A DNA stretch of 64,000 nucleotides from Marasmius tenuissimus (lineage: Eukaryota > Basidiomycota > Agaricomycetes > Agaricales > Marasmiaceae): contig JAQOTA010000069.1 in NCBI GenBank assembly GCA_029532415.1, positions 2,294,001-2,358,000 of the forward strand. The letters run 5' to 3'. The notes beneath the pieces were generated by a model. The model was not told the origin of the DNA, did no database searches, and saw only the letters and a program-made list of their open reading frames with translations. A program made the translations under genes and the position numbers. Shown here one piece after another: positions 48,500 to 59,465 of this stretch (the stretch's first letter is position 1; every line of letters begins with the position of its first letter).

Positions 48500-49391
48500 C
48501 CGCCTTATCTCTGCCTGAGTTGAGCCCGCTGCTCCTCTCCTAGCTCGCTACCACCGCTCTCTGCCTTCGCCGTCTCCGATAGACGCTCAGCACTTCGTGA
48601 CACGTGCGTGGGGTGCGCAGAGCTAGATTGGAATCAATGTGGAATTGATTTCGATTTTGTGAAGCAGCGATCAGGACAATTGCTGGTTTGTGTCTGAGTA
48701 GAGACGAGTAGAATAAGATCATGACTAAAGATTTCTCACCCGAGTGAAACATCAATGCATCATGATCCATTTGGTGTACGGTCCCATCTGTGAACGAATA
48801 GCATTCTGCATCATCATCCGTCCACGCTGTTCCATCAGAATTGTCTTAACAACGCTGTACATCCTGTATATCCTAGCGTAAACACATACTACGTGCACCA
48901 ACTCTACCTAAGGCCTGACGTCAAAACCCTCAGCCACCCAATCCACCCATCGATCGGCACCTCCAGGCTCCTACATCTCTGTCTACGCGCATGTGTGTTC
49001 AGAATGGCCAATGAATGTAAGCGACGTTCAGGGTATCTGGAGATGAATCGACTCGCACATAGGATGATCTAGAATGTGGTGACGGGAGATTTGCGCGACC
49101 CACCACCACGACTAGTCTTCTCGAGGACGTAGAAGTATGCCTGACAGAGGTCGAATCCGATAAGAGAGTATTGTCCACTTTGTTCGTATTTTGTCCCAGA
49201 TTATCCCACATAACCCATGAAAATCTCGTTGGGCTGAATGCCCGTTGCGATTGTAAACAGCTACCTAGCGTCTAGGTACATACTCAGTTACGTATATATT
49301 ACTCCTAACTTCTAAGTACCTTTCCGCGTAACTTCAAGTTTCACGTGACAGGGAAAGTGGCGGCGACGTGACGGTGAGGGTGGCGAGGGCG
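48500..49391. other. Intergenic, no supported gene
   Basis: No frame or motif supported; it includes the 3' flank of the acidic repeat protein gene. Confidence 0.4.
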
Positions 49392-50359
49392 TTAGGCTGT
49401 CCAATATTCTGACGAGTCCGAGCTATCATTGTCCTGTAGTGGGATACGGAGGACCCCCCAGTCCTGAGCCTGTACATCACCTTCGGTACTCTGCTCGCTG
49501 TCGTGACTTTCGTCCTCCGGGCCCTCATTGTCATTGCAGCCTGCCGCATCTGAGCCTGCTGTGGACTCTCCCACCCGTTCGGCTTGTAGTGGATTGAGGA
49601 AGTCGCCCCAAATCTGGGCCCACAAGCTGCCCCAGTCCTGAGCCTGTACACGACCTTCGGCGCCCTGCTTGCTGTCGTGCCTTTCGTCCTGACCCTCATT
49701 TTCATCACCTCCATCATTCCAGCCCTCATTCTCATCACCCTCATTGTCCCAGCCCTCTGAGCTGTCCTCTTCGGCCTCTTCCTTGTTCGTATCACTATTT
49801 GACTCCTCATCCTCGATCCTATCGCCAGCACAAACTTCGTTCTGGTCCTCGGGCAAGATCATATGGGCAGAACCATAGTGTACGGGCTCTGTCGTACCCT
49901 CTGAAACACCATTCGCGACAGCGCAGTCCGCGTACTGGAGGAGAAAATCTTACTATACTGCTCTAGTAGTGTAGTCTGGAATGAGGTACCAACCTGAGAT
50001 TGTGTGTCTTCCGGTGGGCTACGCCTACTACCGCTTTGAACCACCTGACCAGCAGCTCAAAAAGTCAACCTGAGCGGGAGGACTTGGGGTATACTCCAGG
50101 CGCACCTTGGCCTGAGCGTGAGACCTGGCGTTCCGGGACGCAGAGAGTTTGACTTGAACGACCTGAACTTTATTCCTCCGAGTCTGAGCAGCTGCTAAGT
50201 GATTGCTTCGCTCGAGTCGCCTTTGAGTAGTAAAACGCTTACATCTAAAAGGGGCGTGCCTTTGCGCTTGAGGACAAGGGGAGTGGACCCGCATATGCAA
50301 AACGTAGGGCAGGGGGTTGTGGATTCACTGGATTGGCTTGTGTTTCGAGGGCTGTCCAT
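49392..50359 (-). CDS. Acidic protein with internal repeats (about 262 aa)
   Basis: Exons 50359-50243, 50183-50106, 50044-49994 and 49934-49392 keep phase. The first exon has a Cys-rich turn (TPCPTFCICGSTPLVLKRKG), exon 2 is basic, and the last exon is extremely acidic (EEAEEDSSEGWDNEGDENEG). Two copies of a repeat follow: HDSKQGAEGRVQAQDWG and HDSEQSTEGDVQAQDWG, each trailed by a PLQ element. No enzymatic motif. The strong acidity suggests a chaperone-like, chromatin-associated or activator role, but that is only composition. Between exons 2 and 3 a 25-nt intron (GTTGAC...GGTCAG) is also possible; the 61-nt intron is preferred. Confidence 0.77.
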
Positions 50360-50364
50360 GGCGA

Positions 50365-51656
50365 CTTGAGGTTCAGCGTTTCGCTGATGACTGATTTTAT
50401 ACGGACAATACAGTAGATGCAGACTTCGAAGATGATACAACCATATTTAGTGTTGCGGATAGTTGAGTCGGACTAGACTTGATTCCAGATACGGATAGCT
50501 CAACTTGACCAACACCTGCCTCTCGTTTCCCACGGCTTTCTTCCCCTCAAGTTCTTTTCGTGTTATGTATACGTCAAATATGTTTGATTTACCTCAATAT
50601 CTGCCGCCAAAAGGTTTGTGAGCTGTCGAGAAGCTGTCCGATCACGTATGAGGCAAGGAAGTCAGTTTAGCACCACCCAGAAACTGCCTTCACTTACCAC
50701 TTGAACCGTTACTGCACCCATAAAGGCACAAACGCGCCTCTCGGATGTATACGTCGCTAACCCATACCCATGCATTCTGATACCTCGGTGAAAGACATCA
50801 ATCGGTCCTCTTCATTCCTTGGTCAATTCCGCGCTCTCCACTGTCATTATCCGAGTCAGGGCACCGTCATCCTGACACTCGCAGGATAAATTCTCACTGG
50901 ATACACATATATTGATATTATGGGGGGACTTGATCGTGCTGTCAACGTATTATAGGGTACTTTTAAAGGTGTTCGAAGGTAGTGCAAGTAGGCTCACCAA
51001 AAACGGAAATAATAGGTTGACTTGAGCTCAGCTCAATCGGGAACTCGAGCTGTCCAAATTCGGAGAGCTCGAATTTACTCGTATCAGCTCGGCGCAACAT
51101 GGTCCATATTTATCTTCCAGTGTCGAGCCAACTAAAGCTTGAGTCGGCTCGAAGTCGGCTCGACTTGCAGTCGAGTTTGCAAAGTTCTCTATCATGAATT
51201 CATCGGAAGAAAGTCCCGACGAGGCTGAAGCCTCTTGAGCACATAGTCCATACCGGGCAAAAGCGCCTAAATGGAAATTAAGTCTTGTTCGACTCAAGGC
51301 ATCTTCCTTATTCGTCAACTCGACCCTACTTGACCTCGAATTTTCGCAACACTATATTCTAGTGGCCTGGGTCTTGGCCGTGATAATTCACCGGAACAAA
51401 CTTCACGCTTGGAGATATACGAAAACATGTACAGCGTCGTGAGGTGATTGTATCCGTGCACTGGTACCTGTCCATGAGGCCCGCGACCAGTACGCATATG
51501 GCAGCTTTAGCGACATATATTCTTTCTATATTCGAATCTATGGATTATCTCTCGACGTTCTTCGAATTCTAGGCTTGTACCCAGGGTGGTACTCAGCAGC
51601 AGCTTGAGCACAGCTGATCTGCTTCCGGGTGATACGAGACTAAGTGGTCATTTTGG
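50365..51656. other. Intergenic, GAGCTCGA-rich patch at 51010-51350
   Basis: The patch has dense TCGAGC/GCTCGA motifs in both orientations, as in an old repeat, but no terminal repeats that I can define. A 96-codon minus-strand frame across it is not called. Confidence 0.4.
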
Positions 51657-52395
51657 TCACTCTCGGTTCCTCTGAATAGAACTTGACACGAATAGACGTA
51701 CAGCACGGATACTTAGGTCTTGTTGGTGACCTTTATTAGCTCGCCTACGCTTCGTCGGAGTCTCCTCGGACGACATTCGAGGCGCTACTCGTTTTCGACA
51801 TGTACTAGTGATTGATAATAGTCAGGACGATCTAGTCGGCACCACAAAGGATGAAAGTACGGCGAACTTACGATTGAGATGTTGGAGGCGAAATGCCTGG
51901 TGGTGGTCCAGGCGTAGTAGACTGTAGCATAGGAGCGCCCCCGAAATTGGAGATTAGTTCGGAGCCTTGGTCATCGGATGCAGGCTCTGCCCCCAGCTGG
52001 CCAGTGTCGACCGTTTGGAGTGCGGTATCTTTGCAGCCGCTGAGATTGATAGTATCGGCGAGGAAGTGAAAATCGGCATGAGTATCTTTCGGGAAACGAA
52101 TTATGGGAGTGTCGAGATCCATGTTTATGTTTATGTTTGGAGACTGTGTGGCATGGTGTTCGGGAGGGCGATCGGTACGAGATGCTTGCGAAGGCTTTGG
52201 AATGAAGTCGATAACAGGTCTTCCAAGAGCCAGCTGTTTCAATAGTCTAGTTATGGAGCTACGGCAGACATTGAAATGACTAGCGATGTCTTCGTGGCGG
52301 GCGGTCGGGTTTTGCAGGTGAAAGAGCCATATGGCGTCGTGATCTTGCTCAAACAGACGCTGCCTGCGAGATTTGGGCAACCAGGTTGATGTCAT
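51657..52395 (-). CDS. Helix-turn-helix protein (223 aa)
   Basis: Two exons, 52395-51872 and 51804-51657, joined in phase through a 67-nt GTAAGT...CACTAG intron with CTGACTATT as likely branch point. Residues about 20-52 form a helix-turn-helix: AIWLFHLQNPTARHEDIASH followed by FNVCRSSITRLLKQL. This resembles the Psq/CENP-B or resolvase-type HTH found in transposon-derived regulators. The middle is Pro/Asp/Thr-rich and acidic. Exon 2 has a nuclear-signal-like basic cluster (TPTKRRRANKGHQQ). No DDE transposase domain is present. It could be a domesticated DNA-binding protein or a small regulator. Confidence 0.75.
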
Positions 52396-52399
52396 AGCA

Positions 52400-53700
52400 C
52401 CGGGATACTCGCATAGGCCTCGCCCTTTTAAATGATCAGAAAACTGTTTTGTTCACGATGTTTACATATCGACTCTCACCCCATGTTGTTCATAAGGAGT
52501 TGCAAGGATCTATCAGGATCTATACAGGCGACAGCAGAGGATCTTGTTTGCCGGTCAAAGCCAAGGCCTCTGAGTAGTAGTTTTGATCGGGTGTGCAACC
52601 TGCCTTCGAGATACCTGAAACGGTGAAATTTTGACGGATGTCTGTACATGTACAGTACAGATCCGTGTGCAATCGTGGGTCTCGCCAATGCGAATAAGAT
52701 AAAGTATGATGATTGGAGGCGAGTACTTGGTCTTGGACCCCGATCAATTGTCGTGCGATGAATGAGAATTCGGTGGCCTTCAGATCAGCTTGGAGACCAC
52801 TGAAATTCTAACTTAGTACAGTTGTTGCAGTAAGTATCGAGTCGACCCACCAGCTCGCAGATCGCATTTCTCTTAGACGTGAGTCTTGACAACGTCGAAA
52901 GGCATAATCTACATTTGGCGCTATCATTTGGGAGACGATATGAACATGAGTTCCAGAACGGAATTCGCCTGTGAGTACGTTGATGAGGTAGGGAGAGGTA
53001 GACCGTGGAAGCGAGTTACTCAGATCTCAGGAATACGAATCCAGTGCTTCACCGGTCGGTCTGACTGGGCGGTCGAAGAGCCCGTAGTGTGACGTGGGAG
53101 GTGGGCACCGTCTTCGAGGACGAACCAGGAGGTCAGGATGGTGTACCTCTGGTCGTTGTTAACGTACGCGACCTGCTTCCATGGAGGCACTCAACGTCTT
53201 GTTAGCCACTCATGACTCGATGAGGGCTCGAAAGGTCACCTTTGCACTCGCGAAAACTGGCATTCGCCTAATCGTCTACCGGATAGCGTCGGAGAAAGAG
53301 GTCGGCCAACTCGATGCTGGGGAATACACCGAAGGCCGAATTCGCGGACAGATGATCAGTTCTTCTCCGCAGAAAAGCTCATGAGACACAATACCTGGTT
53401 CAAGGGGATAAATTTAAGGCCTAAATCTGCGTCGGAGGATCAGGTACAGAGAAATTCTGAAGAAAGAAGAGCCATGACGTACAAAAGTAGGTTGGAGAGC
53501 CCGACGTGGTGCTTAGGAGGGAGTAGACTTGGGAAATCTAGTTTGGATGACAGGACGATGAGAGACGCCGGTCTTCAAGCCAGAGCAAAGCTATTGCCAA
53601 AGCAAGTACAATTCAATCAATGGTCATCTGACAAAATACCCACGAAAACATATAACAGACAACGAGGTTGTTTCTGCAGGTGCCCGAGGAGGTTCCACTC
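52400..53700. other. Intergenic with weakly coding plus-strand frames
   Basis: Plus-strand frames at 52886-53092, 53181-53384 and 53381-53719 look mildly protein-like but cannot be joined with confidence. They might be 5' parts of the decayed stretch that follows. Confidence 0.3.
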
Positions 53701-53705
53701 AAACT

Positions 53706-54380
53706 GTGAGCACGGATAAATCCCATGACACCGACACTTACATCCTCAACATCGACTTTCAGCGCCCTCTTCTTCATGTTCAGTCCACTACCGATGCAGG
53801 ACTTACAGGGTTATATCGACGTGTGGAGATAGGCTACTTGGGTTGGGAGATGATGCATGATGCCTCGACGAGGCATCCAGAATTTATGCTCGTCGCTACG
53901 TCTTCAACTATCGGAGCTTGAAGCATCTCTGACCTTCGAAACATTGCATCCAACAGATACTCAGAGGACGATCAATCTTCTACGATACAATGCAATGTCG
54001 AGCCTTCCCCGCATTCAAGCTGCAAGAGCGATCTGCGACCATTCGCGACGAGGGCGGGACTCAAACATGTGCCATCATGACCAATGGCCTCAGTTCGGAC
54101 TGGAACAGGAGGCCGATCGATCTTGGTACACTTACGTCCCCGGCAGCTCACTTACTCATCTTTGACTCCCGAGCGATACTACATGGGTCTTGCAATCATG
54201 AAAACGACACAGCAACCCCTCCCGTCACCCCAGTATCTCGGAACAGTCCCGACAGCTTCGTTTGAAGATCGGGTTCTGTTCCGTCGCATCTTCAGAATCG
54301 CCGCTAGCGTGGCTCTGCAGCATCGTCCTGGCTGTTCACCCATGCTCAGTGCTCTCATGTCTCCGGAACTGGACTGGTAG
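53706..54380 (+). pseudogene. Decayed or frame-shifted coding stretch
   Basis: Coding-like sequence runs along the plus strand but changes frame. A block with MQCRAFPAFKLQERSATIRD and IMTNGLSSDWNRRPIDLG is in one frame to about 54175. Then RYYMGLAIMKTTQQPLPSP and FEDRVLFRRIFRIAASVALQ continue in another to a stop at 54378-54380. No splice signals explain the change at about 54175, so a frameshift is likely. The family is not recognised. Confidence 0.4.
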
Positions 54381-54959
54381 AGTTTGCCAGACGCGCTCAG
54401 AGCGGTGAGGAATGGCTCGGATTTTATCCGTATGTATACGACTATTACGTGATTGATCAAGAAACAAGTATCTGGGCGCGGTGGAAGGTCTCGTCGTACT
54501 GGTATTGATCTTGGGATTGGACCCATAGGGTCCACAAGGGGATGCATACCTGATAAACAATAAACAAAACTGAAAAATTCAAAACAGATCCGAACGACGA
54601 ATGCTAGCTCGATTTCCTCGACGAGCAAGAGCTGGCAGTTACTAGTCACTATTCTGCCTCTTTCACGATAGGCTTGGTCTGTGCTTTGGGATTGCGGGTT
54701 CAGATTCTGAATAGTGCCCACTTTCTATACTGGGATGTGTTGTCGCTCATACTCTCAGAACTACGAGTGATCCTTTCGGGACTATGATGATACATCTCGA
54801 GCGTACATAGCTACAATGAATGCAACTATCGCGAAGAAACGAGCCCATCATTGAAGATCTACGTAAAAGAAAAAAGAGATTAAGAGTACGCTAGGCGCTC
54901 CCTACTATTGGCCGTGGTTGGACATCTGGCCAGGTTCACCAAGAAGATACAAAGCTTGA

Positions 54960-57517
54960 CTAAAAATGTGAATACCGTTCAGGATATTCATTCGCAAGGT
55001 CCCCGTTGTCCGGTAAAGGAGGTTCTGGGGGAGTGTAGTCCAACATGTGCAGGGCAGGCGGAACTTGCACGGCCACCACCGACTGCTGTGGGCTAATGGA
55101 AGAGGGCGCTGATCGCTGAGATGAACTTGACGGATGTGGAAGGGGTAGAAAGGGCGAGCAGGACGATGACAGCCGAGGTTGTGATGGCTCGGCTGAGGGA
55201 GTTGTCGTCGTGACAGTTTAAACAGCTTCACCAGAAGCACTCACTGAAGATGAGGGTGTCTCTGACAAGAAGGTGAGGGGTCTAAACCCTCCACGAGCGA
55301 ATTTTGCGCTGGATATCACTAAGGCTGGAGTCTGTACGACAGTCTTCGTACTGGACTTGACGCTCAAGGTGCGCGTAGGGTTCACTTGGTTCGACGATTT
55401 CGCACGAGGAGCGCACGGAACGTTCATCGTCGAATCTATCGCAGCTGTAGTTAGTCAAGGAGGAAAAGGCACAGGTAGTTTACACTTACTTGCTGGTTTA
55501 GGGACTGTCTTTGCCATGACTGACTGTGATGCGCCCGGGGTGGTTGCAGAGGACGAACCCGCCGCGCGAGTGAAGGCTCGGGGTATGAGCCGAGGCGCGT
55601 CGAGCGTCGCTGGTGCCCGATTATGCTGAGGCACAATTGAGGTTCTGGCTTCGGGTATGAGTTCGAAGTTGTCTTGCAAAAATTCTGTACCGGATATAGG
55701 TCGAAGGTTGGACTGGATTCCTAAACAGTACACATTAACTTAAGCCCATGGAATAATAGATAAACAACTTACTTGGGAGCCGCTTATGGTCTGTGAATCC
55801 TACGAGGAGCACAGACATTGAGGGGCCAGCGCCTCCCCGTGACTGTTCCTCAAGATCGGAACTCATATGCTTCATGAGGGTAGCGGCATTTCCCTTCGAA
55901 GTTCCACCTCTTTCCATAGCCATGGTAACGCCTTGCAACATGAATTTGAATAGAGGTCGACGGCTGGTGAGGAGTATGTGCATACCTTCAGAGCTCTCCA
56001 ACGAAGGTGGCTCACCCTTCATGACGGGCGTAATAGGGCTTCCTCGCTGAGGGGGGGCCTCCTTCCTCGAGCGTTTATTGGCGACGTTTGGGCCATCGCT
56101 TGTGGCCGTTTTGCGTTTGCCACTTGCTGCAACGGAAGGAAGGGATCAGAATAATGATAGTAAAATAGTTGAACAAGACTTACGTTCCGGCGCGTCTAGG
56201 TTATCGTTTTGAACTAAAGAAACTAAATCAATCAAACGGACGGGATATGAATGAACAACCAGAAAAGAACGGACCAAGATCGGTCAGATTTGTGTCTTCA
56301 TTCCCGTCACCAACTGAGGCCCGAGCTTTCTTTCGAGAGGTGCGAGTTACTCGAGTCCAAGTGTGCGATGCAGCGGACTGTTGAGAGGAGGGTGGAGCAC
56401 CAACATCGTTTGGTCCGGCCTTGGCTATACCACGCTTCCTCCTCACGGCTGGCGTTTTGGTCCGATTTGAATCGACCTTGAGGGCTTCACTGGCAGGGAC
56501 CTCAGCTCGTACGCCGTTCTTGTCAGGAGCATACACAAGCAATGGTATTCTATCACATTCTAAATCTAGAGGAGAAATCAGAACGGGAGCGAAACCGATA
56601 CACGGCCAGCTCACCTTCATGGTCAGCGCGACGGAAGCTAAATCGATGCTCAGCGCCCTCGGCGCACTGGTCGATCAAGGCTTGTTGCATTTCTTCGGGC
56701 AAGTTCTTTACTCCTTGCCGCATTGCCGTCTTAGTTTGCCAGGGTTCAAGCACTCCAATGGGGTAATTGAAAAGCTGTATCCCCTGTTCTACGCACTTCC
56801 GGGCAAGAGTTTTCCACAAGAGACGGGGTAGTGCGATGCCTTCGTCCTCTGAGGGCCGACATGAACCACTGATGGCGAATAAATTGCATGTGAGTGCGTA
56901 CCTGCTCGCTTCAGTATGATCTTCTGTATCCTATTGTCTCCTTTGGTCGCCTTTTTGCCGAGTCTTACTCTCGAGGAACTTGACGATGTCGTATCGGTGT
57001 TGGCGGCCGTACCGACGGCTCGAGTAACTGTCATACCCCTCATCTTACACATCGTAATGAGCTGCTGATCCGTGCATTCCTTCAGGGCCTCAGAGCTATA
57101 GAGCATCATACGTAGATGAGCAGAGACTGACAACAGACACTCACTAAATGTGTGTCTTAGATGCTGCGAGGAAGGTCTCGGCCTTTCCAGAAACTAGAAG
57201 GCGAGTGAGTCAGCGACAGCGAAGGGTGAAGGTGAAGAGGGATTAGGGACTCACATCTTCGCTCTGATACTCTCGATATATGTATTGCAATGATTTGCCG
57301 TTTGATACCTGACCTTCGACCACCGGGGCAAACAGGTGGATATACATGGTACGGGTTGCGGATACGTGAAACCTGGATTGCAATCAGTCATTTTCACGAA
57401 TTACAAAAGGACCCTTACCAGATCTTCGACCTGACGACAGGTCTATTCACAAGATCATCACGTTGAACCTGTTGTCCGTTCGGAAGGATATTGCTTTTCG
57501 AGCCAGTCGATGTCCCT
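54960..57517 (-). CDS. Large multi-exon basic/Ser-Pro-rich protein
   Basis: A chain of exons keeps phase from 57095 to 54960: 57095-56902, 56788-56615, 56565-56275, 56213-56184, 56126-55773, 55720-55490, 55444-55245 and 55187-54960. Upstream exons (about 57517-57100) continue with TRTMYIHLFAPVVEGQVSNG and KSLQYIYREYQ, but their junctions are not all fixed and the start is not found. The body has LKECTDQQLITMCKMRGM, then IQLFNYPIGVLEPWQTK, then NLPEEMQQALIDQCAEGAE, followed by long basic and Ser/Pro-rich low-complexity regions (VRRKRGIAKAG, ANKRSRKEAPPQRG) and a Pro-rich end (DYTPPEPPLPDNG). It is probably nuclear. Similar proteins seem to occur in multiple copies in Agaricomycetes; function unknown. 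Confidence 0.75.
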
Positions 57518-57519
57518 TT

Positions 57520-59465
57520 GTACCTGGAATGAATCCGCAGTCAATAAAACATACTCGATAGCATCAACACGACTTACCCCGCCCACATGAGATTCTTCTA
57601 TAGCTCGCGCTCGGCACTGATCTTTCCATTGTTGCAGATGAATGCTCACAAAGTTCTTTGATGGTGATTGTGTTCTCCTGGATTACGTTGACTACACTTG
57701 CCTCCCCTTTCTGGGCGTTCTTGACGGGTTTTCAGTTGATCGAATTCAGTTGATCCGCACGCCAAGGTCGTCACGGTCATCTTGCGCAACTGGATCGCAA
57801 AGCCGATCCATGATCCAGCCAGCTCTACGCACGAGGTGAAGCTACAATTAGTATATGTGTTCACGAAGAACGGTATCTATACTCACTGTTGACCTTATCG
57901 CCAGCTGGTAAGTTTACCCTTGCAGGGTTCTTGTAATGTCCCCATACGACGGCCCAATCTGCCAGCCAAAGGGGGGGGGGATTTCGTGGGCGTAGAGGTA
58001 GGAGGAATAAGCAGCGAAATTTGAGCGTGATTGCGAGTGTATGGAGCGTCAGTGGGAATGGAGAAATCATGCTTGCAGATCATGTAAAGCTACCCAGAAA
58101 AAGCGGGGAGGATCAGGCATTGTGTCAGGGAGAGATTCGAGACGGTACGACGTCTCTGGTACTTACCTTTCGGGAGGTGACTTTGTGAGAGACTGCTATT
58201 TCACTGTGGCCGTGCGAAGCTGGGGCGGTACGGTTCTAGAGGAAAAGACGGATTACCGAACATCTCTCCTCATACCGACCACGCCCACATCGAACGTTTC
58301 CGGGATATCCAGACGACGAAGGACGCGTTAATCGCGGGAACATCATCTTCAGTTTTTCGATGCCACTATTGAATATAAGTCAGTAGATGCTAGAGTGAAG
58401 CACGGTTGTCAGAAAGCTTACATTCGAGCGAACGCCCGTAGTTACTCTCGCCAAATATGACAAAGCCCCTGAAGGTACGATTCGCCCTCACCCGCTTCGA
58501 GTGTAGGTTGTTCATCATTGGTATGGTAGGGTCAGCTTGAAAGGTCAGCTTGGAAGGCCATCTTCCCGTGTTTCCTGCTGTGGTTGGTTGAAATGGGGCT
58601 CAGGGTGTCGGCGGTGTCATTATCGGACGGGTCTGTTGCGACCTCAACCGGCCTTCCAAAGCGATGTGCCAATGCCGACCTGAAAGGTGGGTAGACCTAG
58701 GTGTACTTCCCTACTCGCTTTGCGACCGGGCAATGCGCTAGGGGTGGACCATCGCTGAGATTACTTGAGGTAGGAACGGAGAGCTTCTGGAGTTGAGATC
58801 AATTGATACGTAGGCTTGACAGATTTGTTAGGATAACCTGAAAACACGAAAGTAAATAGACGTACCGGGATTCGCGCCAGGGACTTGTGCAATGGACCTG
58901 GGCAAGTCTTTGAGCACGTCGTGATTGATGAGCAAGGATCATACGGTTGATATTACGAATTCTCATACGGTGACGTAACTTCATCCCATAATTTTCATTT
59001 CGCATAATTGCACGTGTCGCTTTCCTGTTTCCTCACTGGCTTTGTCTCACGAAACTCAGCTCATCCTTGGCTTTAATTATGGCTAGAGACTTGACGCTAT
59101 CTCACTACATATATATGGGTGACCAGTGACCGGTTGATCTTCCAATACTCAAATCACATAGACCAGGGTTCCAGGCGCTTCCGGTCCCTATCTTAATCCT
59201 GGTCTTCCGACTAGTTTCGTTTCGTACATTTGTTTGCGGGATCATGTCAACACGGTCGTTCTTGTCTGACTCATCCTTATCCAAGTCTTTGCGGGGAGAC
59301 GAATTCGTTTGCATCATACAATGTTTCCACTGGGCTATCGACATCTGGATTACTTACCTATCTCAGCCTGTTGACATTGTCCCAATCTATATGAAGTGAA
59401 ATGGAATGCTAACCCTTGATGGGGTTCCGATAAGTTATTTGTCAAATTAGAACATCTAGGAATTT
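57520..59465. other. Possible 5' exons of the preceding gene, then empty
   Basis: Coding-like minus-strand segments occur near 57895-58083 (PTSTPTKSPPPLAGRLGRR in one frame, VVWGHYKNPARVNLPAGDK in another) and may be first exons of the gene ending at 54960. From 58400 to 59465 I see nothing convincing. Confidence 0.35.

Noticed and set aside
50045..50070. A 25-nt intron (GTTGAC...GGTCAG) in the acidic repeat gene
   Set aside because: A 61-nt intron starting GTGCGC at 50105 keeps phase too and is of ordinary size. The evidence does not favour an ultra-short intron here.
51010..51350. A defined transposon in the GAGCTCGA-rich patch
   Set aside because: The motif density is real, but I could not find matching terminal repeats or a target duplication.
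54179..54721. A 180-codon minus-strand frame
   Set aside because: Its C-terminal half is the antisense of the coding-like plus-strand block. The rest has no motif or splice support.
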